Shown: one piece after another, positions 46,781 through 54,496 of the stretch
Numbering within the stretch: the first letter of the stretch is position 1
Layout of the letters: every line of letters starts with the position of its first letter
Assembly: GCF_020510565.1 (NCBI RefSeq)
Contig: NZ_CP075189.1
Coordinates: forward strand, 1,053,501 to 1,117,500
DNA from: Ferribacterium limneticum
Lineage (GTDB): Bacteria; Pseudomonadota; Gammaproteobacteria; Burkholderiales; Rhodocyclaceae
DNA: 64,000 nucleotides
Direction of reading: 5' to 3'
The notes under the pieces: model-generated
Told to the model about the DNA's origin: nothing
The model's database searches: none
What the model saw: the letters and a program-made list of their open reading frames with translations, nothing else
Position numbers and translations under genes: made by a program

Positions 46781-46820
46781 GTTCCGACGGTCAACCGGAA
46801 AAATGAGCCAAAAATGAAAT
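46781..46820 (+). repeat. dispersed 40-bp element, copy 12
   Basis: GTTCCGACGGTCAACCGG, AAAAATGAGCCAAAAATGAAAT. Confidence 0.92.
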
Positions 46821-46910
46821 CCGGCCATCTCATGATTTTCATGAGGCTCATTTGGCGATTGCCGCGTCGCCCTTTCTGGGCGCTTTGGCCATAATCAGAT
46901 GGAGGTCGGC

Positions 46911-46949
46911 TTCCACGGTCGACCGGAAAATTTGGCCGAAAACGAAATC
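46911..46949 (+). repeat. dispersed 40-bp element, copy 13
   Basis: TTCCACGGTCGACCGG, AAAATTTGGCCGAAAACGAAAT. It ends 28 bases before the TonB receptor start, within its leader. Confidence 0.9.
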
Positions 46950-46977
46950 ACGCATCAATCTGAATAAGACAAAAATC

Positions 46978-49062
46978 ATGAGACAAAATCCGAAGCGCCT
47001 TGCTGTCATCCTCGCCGCCGCCTTTCCCTGCCTCGGCATCGCCGCCGAAACGGCGCTGACCCTCGACTCTGTCGTCGTCAGCGGCAGCCGCGTCGAGCAC
47101 AACACCTTTGACCTGCCGGCAGCCGTCGATGTTGTCGACGCCGCCCGCATCGGTGCCGATCAGGCGCGGGTCAATGCCTCCGAGGCGCTGGCTGCGGTGC
47201 CCGGCATCACGGTGCAGAATCGTCAGAACTACGCGCAGGATCTGCAGATTTCATCGCGTGGATTCGGTGCCCGGTCGGCCTTCGGCGTGCGCGGCATTCG
47301 CCTGATTTCGGATGGCATTCCGGCTTCGATGCCGGACGGTCAGGGCCAGGCGGCGACCTTCAACCTTGATCGCGCCGAGCGCATCGAAGTCCTGCGCGGC
47401 CCGCTGGCCGTGGTTTATGGCAACCATGCCGGTGGCGTCATTCAGATGTTCACGCCGGACGGCAAGGGGGCGCCGAGCGTCGAAGGCAGTTTTGTCGCCG
47501 GCAGCAACAATATGTGGAAAACCGACATCAGCGCCCAGGGCGAAGTCGGCGGTCTCGGTTATGTCATCGATGCCTCGCACTTTGCCACCGACGGCTATCG
47601 CGACCACAGCAAGGCCGAGCGCGATCAGAGCATGGTTAAGCTCACTTACCGGCCGAGCGCGGACGGCAAGCTGACTTTCATCGCCAACAGTTTCAAGCAG
47701 ACGGCCGATGATCCGCAGGGCCAGACCTGGGCGGGCTATCAGGCCAATCCGCGCAGCGTCGCCCAGCCCCCGCTCGACTTCAATACACGCAAGGAAATTG
47801 ACCACCAGCAGGGCGGGCTGACTTACGAGCACCGCCTGGGCGATCATTCGGTCCTGGCCTCGGCCTATGCCGGGCAACGCTCGACGATTCAGTACCAGTC
47901 GATTCCACCTGGCCCGCAAGGCAACGTGAAGCACTCCGGCGGCGTCATCGATTTCGACCGCGACTTCGCCGGCGCCTCGACGCGCTGGATCGGCCGCTTC
48001 CAGCTGGCCGGCGGCAAGCTGACGACGACCGTCGGTGTCGACTACGAGCAATCGATCGACAACCGGCGCGGTTACGAGAACTTCATCGGTGCCACGCTCG
48101 GCGTCAAGGGCGTCCAGCGCCGCGCCGAAGAAGACCGTGTTGCCAGCTTTGATCAGTACGCCCAGGCTGAATGGCAGGGCGAGCGCTGGACTTTCAGCGG
48201 CGGCGTTCGGCACAGCAATGTCTCGTTCAGCGTCAAGGATGCCTACCTGAGCAACGGCAACGATGGCGGCAGTGTCAGCTACGAGAAGACGACGCCGACC
48301 ATCGCCGCGATGTTCCGCCTGACCCCGACGGTGAACATCTACGCCAGTGCGGCGCGCGGCTTCGAGGCGCCGACCTTCAACGAACTGTTCTATTCCGGCC
48401 CGGGCGGCACTTTCAGTTACAACCTCAAGCCGTCGACCAGCACGCACTACGAAACCGGCTTGAAAGCCTTTATCGGCAGTGACACGCGCCTCGATCTGGC
48501 GGTTTTCCAGATCGAAACCGAGGATGAACTGGTCGTCGATTCCGCCTCCGGCGGCCGGACGACTTACCGCAATGCCGGCCAGACTCTGCGTCGCGGCCTA
48601 GAAGCCGGGCTCGACAGCCGCTGGGCCAACAACCTGTCGACCCGCCTCGCCTATACCTTCCTCGACGCCCGTTACGACGAAGCCTTCACTACCTCGTCCG
48701 GCCTGATCAATGCGGATAACCGCCTGCCTGGCGTTCCCGCCCAGACCCTGTTCGGCGAACTGGCCTGGAAGCACCCGGCCAGCGGCTTCCACGCTGCCGT
48801 CGAGGGTATTGCCCGGAGCAAGGTGTACGTCGAGGACATCAACACCAGGCAAGCGGCGCCGGCCTACGCCATCGCCAACCTGCGTTTCGGCATCGAGCGC
48901 AAGGTCGGCGATTTGAAGCTGCGCACCTTCCTGCGTTTCGACAATATTTTCGATCGCCAGTATGTCGGCTCGGTCATCGTCGGCGACGGCAACAGCCGCT
49001 ATTACGAAGCGGCGCCGGGTCGCACCTGGCTAGCCGGCGTCAGCGCCCGTTATCAGTTTTGA
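46978..49062 (+). CDS. TonB-dependent outer-membrane receptor (siderophore/iron type)
   Basis: The 694-residue precursor has a signal peptide ending IAA (about residue 23). A plug with VVVSGSRVEHN, LAAVPGITVQNRQNYAQDLQ and FGVRGIRLISDGIPASMPDGQG precedes a barrel ending ARYQF. The plug most resembles Fe(III)-dicitrate/hydroxamate type receptors; the ligand is unknown. No transporter genes are adjacent. The start at 46978 lacks a strong ribosome site. Its leader holds repeat copy 13. Confidence 0.88.
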   Translation: MRQNPKRLAVILAAAFPCLGIAAETALTLDSVVVSGSRVEHNTFDLPAAVDVVDAARIGADQARVNASEALAAVPGITVQNRQNYAQDLQISSRGFGARSAFGVRGIRLISDGIPASMPDGQGQAATFNLDRAERIEVLRGPLAVVYGNHAGGVIQMFTPDGKGAPSVEGSFVAGSNNMWKTDISAQGEVGGLGYVIDASHFATDGYRDHSKAERDQSMVKLTYRPSADGKLTFIANSFKQTADDPQGQTWAGYQANPRSVAQPPLDFNTRKEIDHQQGGLTYEHRLGDHSVLASAYAGQRSTIQYQSIPPGPQGNVKHSGGVIDFDRDFAGASTRWIGRFQLAGGKLTTTVGVDYEQSIDNRRGYENFIGATLGVKGVQRRAEEDRVASFDQYAQAEWQGERWTFSGGVRHSNVSFSVKDAYLSNGNDGGSVSYEKTTPTIAAMFRLTPTVNIYASAARGFEAPTFNELFYSGPGGTFSYNLKPSTSTHYETGLKAFIGSDTRLDLAVFQIETEDELVVDSASGGRTTYRNAGQTLRRGLEAGLDSRWANNLSTRLAYTFLDARYDEAFTTSSGLINADNRLPGVPAQTLFGELAWKHPASGFHAAVEGIARSKVYVEDINTRQAAPAYAIANLRFGIERKVGDLKLRTFLRFDNIFDRQYVGSVIVGDGNSRYYEAAPGRTWLAGVSARYQF

Positions 49063-49082
49063 GCACCTCCATTCCCCCGCTC

Positions 49083-49107
49083 AAGCCCGGTTCGCCGGGC
49101 TTTTTTG
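49083..49107 (+). terminator. intrinsic terminator of the TonB receptor gene
   Basis: AAGCCCGG-TTCG-CCGGGCTT followed by six Ts. Confidence 0.9.
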
Positions 49108-49194
49108 TGCTTGATGAAACGACGGACACTGTTTCGTTTTGGCTCAATGAAGTAGCAATTGTCCAGAAAATGAACGCGTCAGACTGTTCAGACG

Positions 49195-49234
49195 ATTCCT
49201 ACGGTCAACCGGAAAAATGGCCTGAAATCGAAGT
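49195..49234 (+). repeat. dispersed 40-bp element, copy 14
   Basis: ATTCCTACGGTCAACCGG, AAAAATGGCCTGAAATCGAAGT. It lies upstream of the porin gene, in a 338-base intergenic region with no other feature besides the terminator. Confidence 0.9.
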
Positions 49235-49400
49235 GGCAAGCGGCTTTGCGCAAATTGCCCGGCACTTTTTGACGGGCTGGCACGGGCTTCGCAATTACAT
49301 AGCGCGGAACACTGCCCTCGGGATGGGAGAGGGGAGATTCGTACGGGGCGGAACCCGCTTCGGAGTTCATTCACACAAAAGATGATTGAGGAGCAATTCA

Positions 49401-50516
49401 ATGCAGAAAAAACTTATCGCGCTGGCCGTTGCGGCTGTTACTTCCGGTGCAGCCTTCGCACAATCCAACGTCACCATCTACGGTAACATCGACATGGGTG
49501 TCATGTTCCGTCAGGGGTCTAACGGCGCGGTCGCCAGCGGCCAGTCGCAGTACGATCTGCAGAGCGCTGCTTCGCAGAGCCACATCGGCTTCAAGGGCGT
49601 CGAGGATCTGGGCAACGGCCTGAAAGCCCTGTTCGATCTGCAATATCGCATCAGCCCGGACACCAGTACCGGTCTGGCTACGGCCGGCCACCAGTACGTA
49701 GGCCTGACCGGCGGTTTCGGTACGGTCGTCGCCGGCTACCTGGACGGCCTTCGTTTCGGCATCTACGGCAAGTACAGCCCGTTCGGCAACTACTCGGTTG
49801 CCAGCCTGACCTCGATGACCACCCAGTACGACCGCGCAGCCAATGCACTGGCCTACATCTCGCCGTCCTTTTCGGGCTTCACCGTGATCCTGGCTACAGC
49901 CACCAACACGCAAGGCGCCGAAGGCAGCCTGAACGCCGTCCACTCGCCGATGACCGCGACCAGCACGGGCAACAACGGCGATGACCGTCTGTTGTCAGCC
50001 AACCTGATCTATGCGAATGGCCCGCTGAGCATCGACCTCGACTATGAGACGACCCGGGCTGTCGGCTATGACAGGGACCGCCTGTACGTCGCCACCGCCG
50101 GCGCTTCCTACGATTTCGGCGTGGTCAAGGTCAGCGGCCTCTACGACGTCATCAAGGGTGATGTGAACTCCTTCATCGGCGGCAACACGACATTCGCCGC
50201 CGCCGCCTTTGGCCTGGCAGCCAACCAGCGGTACGATCGCCGCAACTGGTTTGTCGGCGCCACCGTGCCGCTCGGCAAGTTCTCAGTGATGGGCCTGTTC
50301 GGCCAGGTCAAGGACAAGACCCTGTCCGATGCTGATGCCTGGAAGGTAGGCGTCGGCGCGCGCTACGCCCTGTCCAAGCGTACTGAACTGTACGCCGACT
50401 TCGCGCATATCAAGAACGACACCAACGGGAAATACACCATCAATCCGATGGGTAACGGTTCCGGTACCAGCGCCGGCATCAATGGCCTGGCGATGGGTAT
50501 CAAGCACTCGTTCTAA
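49401..50516 (+). CDS. Gram-negative porin (Porin_4 type)
   Basis: The 371-residue precursor has a signal peptide ending AFA (residue 20), then QSNVTIYGNIDMGVM, typical of betaproteobacterial trimeric general porins. The 16-strand barrel pattern (FKGVEDLGNGLKALFDLQYRI, alternating aromatic strands) closes with the C-terminal HSF, the BAM signal. GAGGAGCAATTCA precedes the ATG. A strong terminator follows, inside the next reading frame. Confidence 0.92.
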   Translation: MQKKLIALAVAAVTSGAAFAQSNVTIYGNIDMGVMFRQGSNGAVASGQSQYDLQSAASQSHIGFKGVEDLGNGLKALFDLQYRISPDTSTGLATAGHQYVGLTGGFGTVVAGYLDGLRFGIYGKYSPFGNYSVASLTSMTTQYDRAANALAYISPSFSGFTVILATATNTQGAEGSLNAVHSPMTATSTGNNGDDRLLSANLIYANGPLSIDLDYETTRAVGYDRDRLYVATAGASYDFGVVKVSGLYDVIKGDVNSFIGGNTTFAAAAFGLAANQRYDRRNWFVGATVPLGKFSVMGLFGQVKDKTLSDADAWKVGVGARYALSKRTELYADFAHIKNDTNGKYTINPMGNGSGTSAGINGLAMGIKHSF

Positions 50517-50579
50517 ACCGATTTACCCGGACGACTCATTCTTCATATGAATCGCCCGGGCAACGAACTCTTGCGTCAG

Positions 50580-51077
50580 ATGGTTTCCTCACATCTGTTT
50601 GGGACGCCCTGCGGGGCGTCCCGTTTTTTTCTGGTTTTCCTGTCGTTGCTCTGTATTTCGACATCATCGATCGCCGATGATACGGTCGTTGTCAGGGTCA
50701 GCAATTCCGATTTCCGGACTGCCCACGACGGGCTGATCGAAGCCATCGAGAGCGAAGGGCTGGTCATCGGCAGCATCCTCCCCTTCCGCGACATGCTGGC
50801 CCGCACGGCCGTCGGTGACGGCGCGCTTCCCTACGGCGAAGCCGAAATCGTCCAGTTCTGCAGTGCCTTACTGGCCGCCGAACTGGTTCGCGAAGCGCCG
50901 GCGCAACTGACACTTTGCCCGTTGTCGATCGCCCTCTATACCCAAGTGGAAAATACATCGGAAATCCGGCTGGCTTATCGTTCGCCGGGCAACTCAACCG
51001 CCGGCCGGCAGCGTGCCGAATCATTGTTGCAGCGCATCGTGCAACGCGCGGCGGAGCTTGCCCGCCTGCGCTGGTAG
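50580..51077 (+). CDS. DUF302-like secreted protein
   Basis: About 165 residues from ATG 50580. The putative signal peptide (FFLVFLSLLCISTSSIA) follows a short n-region, then TVVVRVSNSDFRTAHDGLIEAIESEGL, PFRDMLARTAV, IVQFCSALLAAELVREAP and LCPLSIALYTQ match DUF302-type domains. The coding start runs through the porin terminator hairpin, so translation of this 5' end depends on readthrough or on a start further in. An in-frame ATG at 50547 is possible but has no better support. Function unknown. Confidence 0.6.
   Translation: MVSSHLFGTPCGASRFFLVFLSLLCISTSSIADDTVVVRVSNSDFRTAHDGLIEAIESEGLVIGSILPFRDMLARTAVGDGALPYGEAEIVQFCSALLAAELVREAPAQLTLCPLSIALYTQVENTSEIRLAYRSPGNSTAGRQRAESLLQRIVQRAAELARLRW
50601..50630 (+). 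terminator. intrinsic terminator of the porin gene
   Basis: GGGACGCC-CTGC-GGGGCGTCCC with seven Ts, 85 bases past the porin stop and inside the DUF302 frame. Confidence 0.9.
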
Positions 51078-51083
51078 CCTTGA

Positions 51084-51830
51084 TCAGGTGGCGCGGTGAT
51101 TCATCAGGGCCTTGAGCCCGTTGACGTTCAAAATCCGGATGTGCTTCTGCTGAACGGCAATGTGGCCTTCTTCCTGGAAGCGTGAGAAGGCGCGCGAGAC
51201 GGTTTCCAGCTTGAGCCCGAGATAGCTGCCGATTTCCTCGCGTGTCATGCGCAGGTAAAACTCGGCGTGCGAGAAGCCGCGGGCCGTGAAGCGCTGCGAC
51301 AGATTGAGCAGGAAGGCGGCCAGGCGTTCCTCGGCGCGCATCGTGCCGAGCAGCATCATGACGCCGTGGTCGCGGACGATTTCCCGGCTCATCACCTTGT
51401 GGAAATGATGCTGCAACGTGTGAATCTCCCGTGACAACCCTTCCAGTCGCGAGAACGGGATGGCGCAGATTTCGCTGTCTTCGAGCGCGATGGCGTTACA
51501 GGTGTGGTGTTCGGTGCTGATGCCGTCAAGGCCGAGCAGTTCGCCGGCCATCTGAAAACCGGTTACCTGATCGCGGCCATCTTCGAGCAACACATCGGTC
51601 TTGAAGAAACCGCTGCGAATTGCGTAGATCGCATCAAAAACCTCACCGGCGCGGTAGAGGTGGTCGCCGCGCTTGATCCGCCGCCGGGTCGACACCAGAT
51701 CATCGAGTCGTTCCAGTTCTTCGAGGCTCAGACCGTACGGCAGGCACAGTTCGCGCAGGTTACAATTGGAGCAGGCCGTCTTGATGACCGACAGTGAGAG
51801 CTCCTGATTTAGCGGGTGTGTTTGAGCCAT
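51084..51830 (-). CDS. fnr: FNR-type oxygen-responsive regulator
   Basis: The product is 248 residues. The N-terminal cluster Cys20-x2-Cys23-x5-Cys29 plus Cys111 gives the [4Fe-4S] ligand set of FNR; the cNMP-binding fold and the Crp-type helix-turn-helix (TREEIGSYLGLKLETVSRAFSRF) complete it. It activates anaerobic genes when O2 is absent. It is divergent from hemN with an FNR-type site between them. ATG 51830 is preferred over a TTG two codons upstream. Confidence 0.92.
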   Translation of the reverse strand: MAQTHPLNQELSLSVIKTACSNCNLRELCLPYGLSLEELERLDDLVSTRRRIKRGDHLYRAGEVFDAIYAIRSGFFKTDVLLEDGRDQVTGFQMAGELLGLDGISTEHHTCNAIALEDSEICAIPFSRLEGLSREIHTLQHHFHKVMSREIVRDHGVMMLLGTMRAEERLAAFLLNLSQRFTARGFSHAEFYLRMTREEIGSYLGLKLETVSRAFSRFQEEGHIAVQQKHIRILNVNGLKALMNHRAT

Positions 51831-51847
51831 TCGCAACCTGAGTTCGC

Positions 51848-51861
51848 TTGATCCATGTCAA
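51848..51861. promoter_or_regulatory. FNR box between fnr and hemN
   Basis: TTGAT-CCAT-GTCAA differs from TTGAT-N4-ATCAA at one base. For hemN its centre is 41.5 bases before a start predicted from CATAAT at 51884-51889, the class II FNR position. It is also close to the fnr start, allowing autoregulation. Confidence 0.8.
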
Positions 51862-51883
51862 CCATAAAATCGAGCCTTCCGAA

Positions 51884-51889
51884 CATAAT
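51884..51889 (+). promoter_or_regulatory. -10 element of hemN
   Basis: CATAAT with start site expected near 51896. There is no -35 hexamer, as expected for an FNR-activated promoter. Confidence 0.6.
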
Positions 51890-51916
51890 CAGACCTACTT
51901 TTTAGTGGCTGGACTA

Positions 51917-53320
51917 ATGAATTTCGCAACTGAAAACCTTGTTTTTGATCCCCAGATCATTCGCCGTTTCGATGTTAACGGCCCCCGTTACACGTCTTAT
52001 CCGACGGCTGACCGCTTCGTCGAGGCCTTCGATTCAGAGGCAGCGAAAGTATGGCTGGGCAAGCGCAACATCGGCGGCATCAGCCGACCTCTCTCATTAT
52101 ACTTCCACATACCTTTCTGTAACACTATTTGCTACTACTGCGCGTGTAACAAAATTATCACCAAGGATCACGGGCGCAGTGCGAAATATCTCCGCTATCT
52201 GGCAAAAGAACTGGATATGCAGGCTGCCGCTCTCGAAGGTCGTGATGGCGAGCATGAGGTCATCCAGTTGCATTGGGGTGGCGGTACGCCAACCTTCCTT
52301 TCGCATGACGAAATGCGCCAGCTCATGGGTGAAACGCGCAAGCATTTCAAGCTGCTTGACGGCGGTGAGTATTCGATCGAAGTCGATCCGCGCAAGGTCG
52401 ATACGGCGACGGTGGCCCTGCTCGGCGAGCTCGGCTTCAACCGGATGAGCGTCGGTGTGCAGGATTTCGACGAAAAGGTGCAGGTCGCCGTCAATCGCGT
52501 GCAAAGCGAGGAAGAAACCTACAGCGTGATCCGCGATGCGCGGGCCAACGGCTTCAAGTCGGTTTCGGTCGATCTGATCTACGGCTTGCCGCACCAGACC
52601 GTCATGGGCTTTAACCGGACCATCGAGCGCGTGCTGGCGATGGATCCGGATCGTCTGTCGATCTACAACTACGCGCACATGCCGAGCATGTTCAAGCCGC
52701 AGCGCCGGATCAACGATGGCGATCTGCCGTCAGCCGATACCAAGTTGCAGATTCTCGCGCTGGCCATCAAGAAACTGACCGATGCCGGTTACGTCTTCAT
52801 CGGCATGGACCACTTCGCCAAGCCCGATGATGAACTGGCTGTCGCCCAGCGTCAGGGTCGTCTGCATCGTAACTTTCAGGGTTATTCGACCTACGCCGAC
52901 TGCGACATGCTGTCGTTCGGCATCTCGTCGATCAGCAAGGTCGGGCCGAGCTACTACCAGAACGTCAAGACCGCCGATGAATACTACGATGCACTCGATA
53001 ACGGCACGCTGCCGGTTTTCCGCGGCATCGAACTGACTGCCGATGACATCCTGCGCCGTTCGATCATTCAGGCCCTGATGTGCCATTTCGAGTTGTCCAT
53101 CGAAAGCATTGAAAGCGCCCACCTGATCAACTTCCGCGAGTATTTCGAAGCCGAGCTGGAAGACATGAAGGAAATGGAGCGGGCCGGCTTGCTCAAGATT
53201 GACCGCGAGTGGATTACCGTCCTGCCGCCGGGACGTCTGCTGGTGCGCATCATTTCGATGGTCTTCGACCGCTACTTGCGGGCCGGTCGCCAACGCGCGA
53301 CTTACTCCAAAGTTATCTGA
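51917..53320 (+). CDS. hemN: oxygen-independent coproporphyrinogen III oxidase
   Basis: This radical SAM enzyme decarboxylates coproporphyrinogen III to protoporphyrinogen IX without O2, in haem synthesis. The 467-residue product has the HemN cluster C68-x3-C72-x2-C75-x-C77 in PFCNTICYYCACNK, GGGTPTF after it, then GVQDFDEKVQ and a helical C-terminal domain. Transcription is under an FNR-type promoter. It is followed by a terminator and a SafE-like gene. Confidence 0.95.
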   Translation: MNFATENLVFDPQIIRRFDVNGPRYTSYPTADRFVEAFDSEAAKVWLGKRNIGGISRPLSLYFHIPFCNTICYYCACNKIITKDHGRSAKYLRYLAKELDMQAAALEGRDGEHEVIQLHWGGGTPTFLSHDEMRQLMGETRKHFKLLDGGEYSIEVDPRKVDTATVALLGELGFNRMSVGVQDFDEKVQVAVNRVQSEEETYSVIRDARANGFKSVSVDLIYGLPHQTVMGFNRTIERVLAMDPDRLSIYNYAHMPSMFKPQRRINDGDLPSADTKLQILALAIKKLTDAGYVFIGMDHFAKPDDELAVAQRQGRLHRNFQGYSTYADCDMLSFGISSISKVGPSYYQNVKTADEYYDALDNGTLPVFRGIELTADDILRRSIIQALMCHFELSIESIESAHLINFREYFEAELEDMKEMERAGLLKIDREWITVLPPGRLLVRIISMVFDRYLRAGRQRATYSKVI

Positions 53321-53340
53321 ACGGTGTGCAGCAAACAAAG

Positions 53341-53369
53341 CGGGCAGTTAAACTGCCCGTTTTGCTTTT
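53341..53369 (+). terminator. intrinsic terminator of hemN
   Basis: CGGGCAG-TTAAA-CTGCCCG followed by TTTTGCTTTT. Confidence 0.85.
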
Positions 53370-53383
53370 ATTGATCCTGTTCG

Positions 53384-54055
53384 ATGCCTGACTCCGGCTT
53401 TCTTGCCCTTTTTCTTGTCGGCCTGCTCGGCGGTACGCATTGCGTCGGCATGTGCGGCGGCATTGTCGGCGCCTTGTCGATGGGCGTCACGGCCCGCTGG
53501 TCGATGCATCTGGCCTACAACGGCGGGCGTATCCTGTCCTACGCGGCAGCCGGCGCCATCGCCGGCGCGCTCGGGGCGGCCAGCATGGGCCTGGAGGGGC
53601 AGGTTCCGGCCCGGCTGATCCTCTATTTCATCGCCAACCTGATGCTCGTTGCGCTCGGCCTTTACCTGCTGGGGGTAACGCGGGCGCTGGCTTTCACCGA
53701 ACGGGCCGGACAGAAACTCTGGATCCATCTGCAACCGCTGACCCGGCGCTTTCTGCCGGCGCGCAGCATCGGCCAGGCTTTTCCACTTGGCCTACTGTGG
53801 GGCTGGCTGCCTTGCGGTCTGGTCTATAGCGCATTGGCCAGTGCGTTGACGGCCGGTTCGGCGACGCGTGGCGGGCTCATGATGCTGGCTTTCGGTCTGG
53901 GCACGCTGCCCAATCTTTTGCTGGCTGGCATTGTTCTGGCCCGACTGAACGAATTCGTCCGCAGGCCGGTCGTACGTACCCTGTCCGGCCTGTTGGTGCT
54001 AGGCTTTGGCCTGTATGGATTCTTCGGCCTGATCTACTTGTCGGGCCAGCTTTAG
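53384..54055 (+). CDS. TauE/SafE-like (DUF2 family) membrane protein, cbb3/copper-type context
   Basis: The 223-residue product has six predicted membrane helices, the GTHCVGMCGGIVGAL motif in helix 1 and LWGWLPCGLVYSAL in helix 4, the paired Cys-containing motifs of the sulfite-exporter-like family found in cbb3 oxidase maturation loci. It may move copper or sulphur compounds; role inferred. It follows fnr-hemN and precedes Usp and copA, a typical microaerobic respiration order. Confidence 0.8.
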   Translation: MPDSGFLALFLVGLLGGTHCVGMCGGIVGALSMGVTARWSMHLAYNGGRILSYAAAGAIAGALGAASMGLEGQVPARLILYFIANLMLVALGLYLLGVTRALAFTERAGQKLWIHLQPLTRRFLPARSIGQAFPLGLLWGWLPCGLVYSALASALTAGSATRGGLMMLAFGLGTLPNLLLAGIVLARLNEFVRRPVVRTLSGLLVLGFGLYGFFGLIYLSGQL

Positions 54056-54070
54056 TTGGGAAATGACATC

Positions 54071-54496
54071 ATGAAAATCCTGTTGCCGGTTGATGGTTCG
54101 GAATGCTCCTTGCGTGCAGTTGATCACCTGATTACCCACGTCAGCTGGTTTCGTGACGTGCCGGAAATTCATCTGCTGCATGTCCATGCGCCGATTCCGA
54201 TTGGCCGCGTGCAGGCCCATATCGGCAAGGAAACGCTGCATGCCTACTATCTTGAAGAAGGGCAGGAGCATCTGACCGCTGCCCAGCAAAAGCTGGATGC
54301 GGCCGGGCGCTTTCATACGACGCACATGCATGTCGGGCAGCCGGCTGAAGTGATTGCCAAGGTGGCGAGCGAACTGGGCTGTGATCTGATCACCATGGGA
54401 TCGCACGGCTGGAGCGGCGTGGTCGGGCTGGTCATGGGCTCGGTGGCCAGCCGGGTTTTGCATCTGGCGCCGTGCCCGGTTCTGCTGGTCAAATGA
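54071..54496 (+). CDS. universal stress protein, UspA family
   Basis: The 141-residue cytoplasmic protein begins [11 protein letters not shown] and carries the ATP-binding G-x2-G-x9-GS(S/T) region as [21 protein letters not shown]. It is often induced in anoxia or stress. The stop overlaps the copA start, so expression is coupled. Confidence 0.88.
   Translation: MKILLPVDGSECSLRAVDHLITHVSWFRDVPEIHLLHVHAPIPIGRVQAHIGKETLHAYYLEEGQEHLTAAQQKLDAAGRFHTTHMHVGQPAEVIAKVASELGCDLITMGSHGWSGVVGLVMGSVASRVLHLAPCPVLLVK

Larger units (their letters stand above)
46624..46977. other. divergent intergenic region with two repeat copies
   Basis: The region between the FIST-unit gene (minus) and the TonB receptor (plus) contains repeat copies 12 and 13 in the same orientation, 130 bases apart. 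No clear promoter was seen. Confidence 0.6.
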
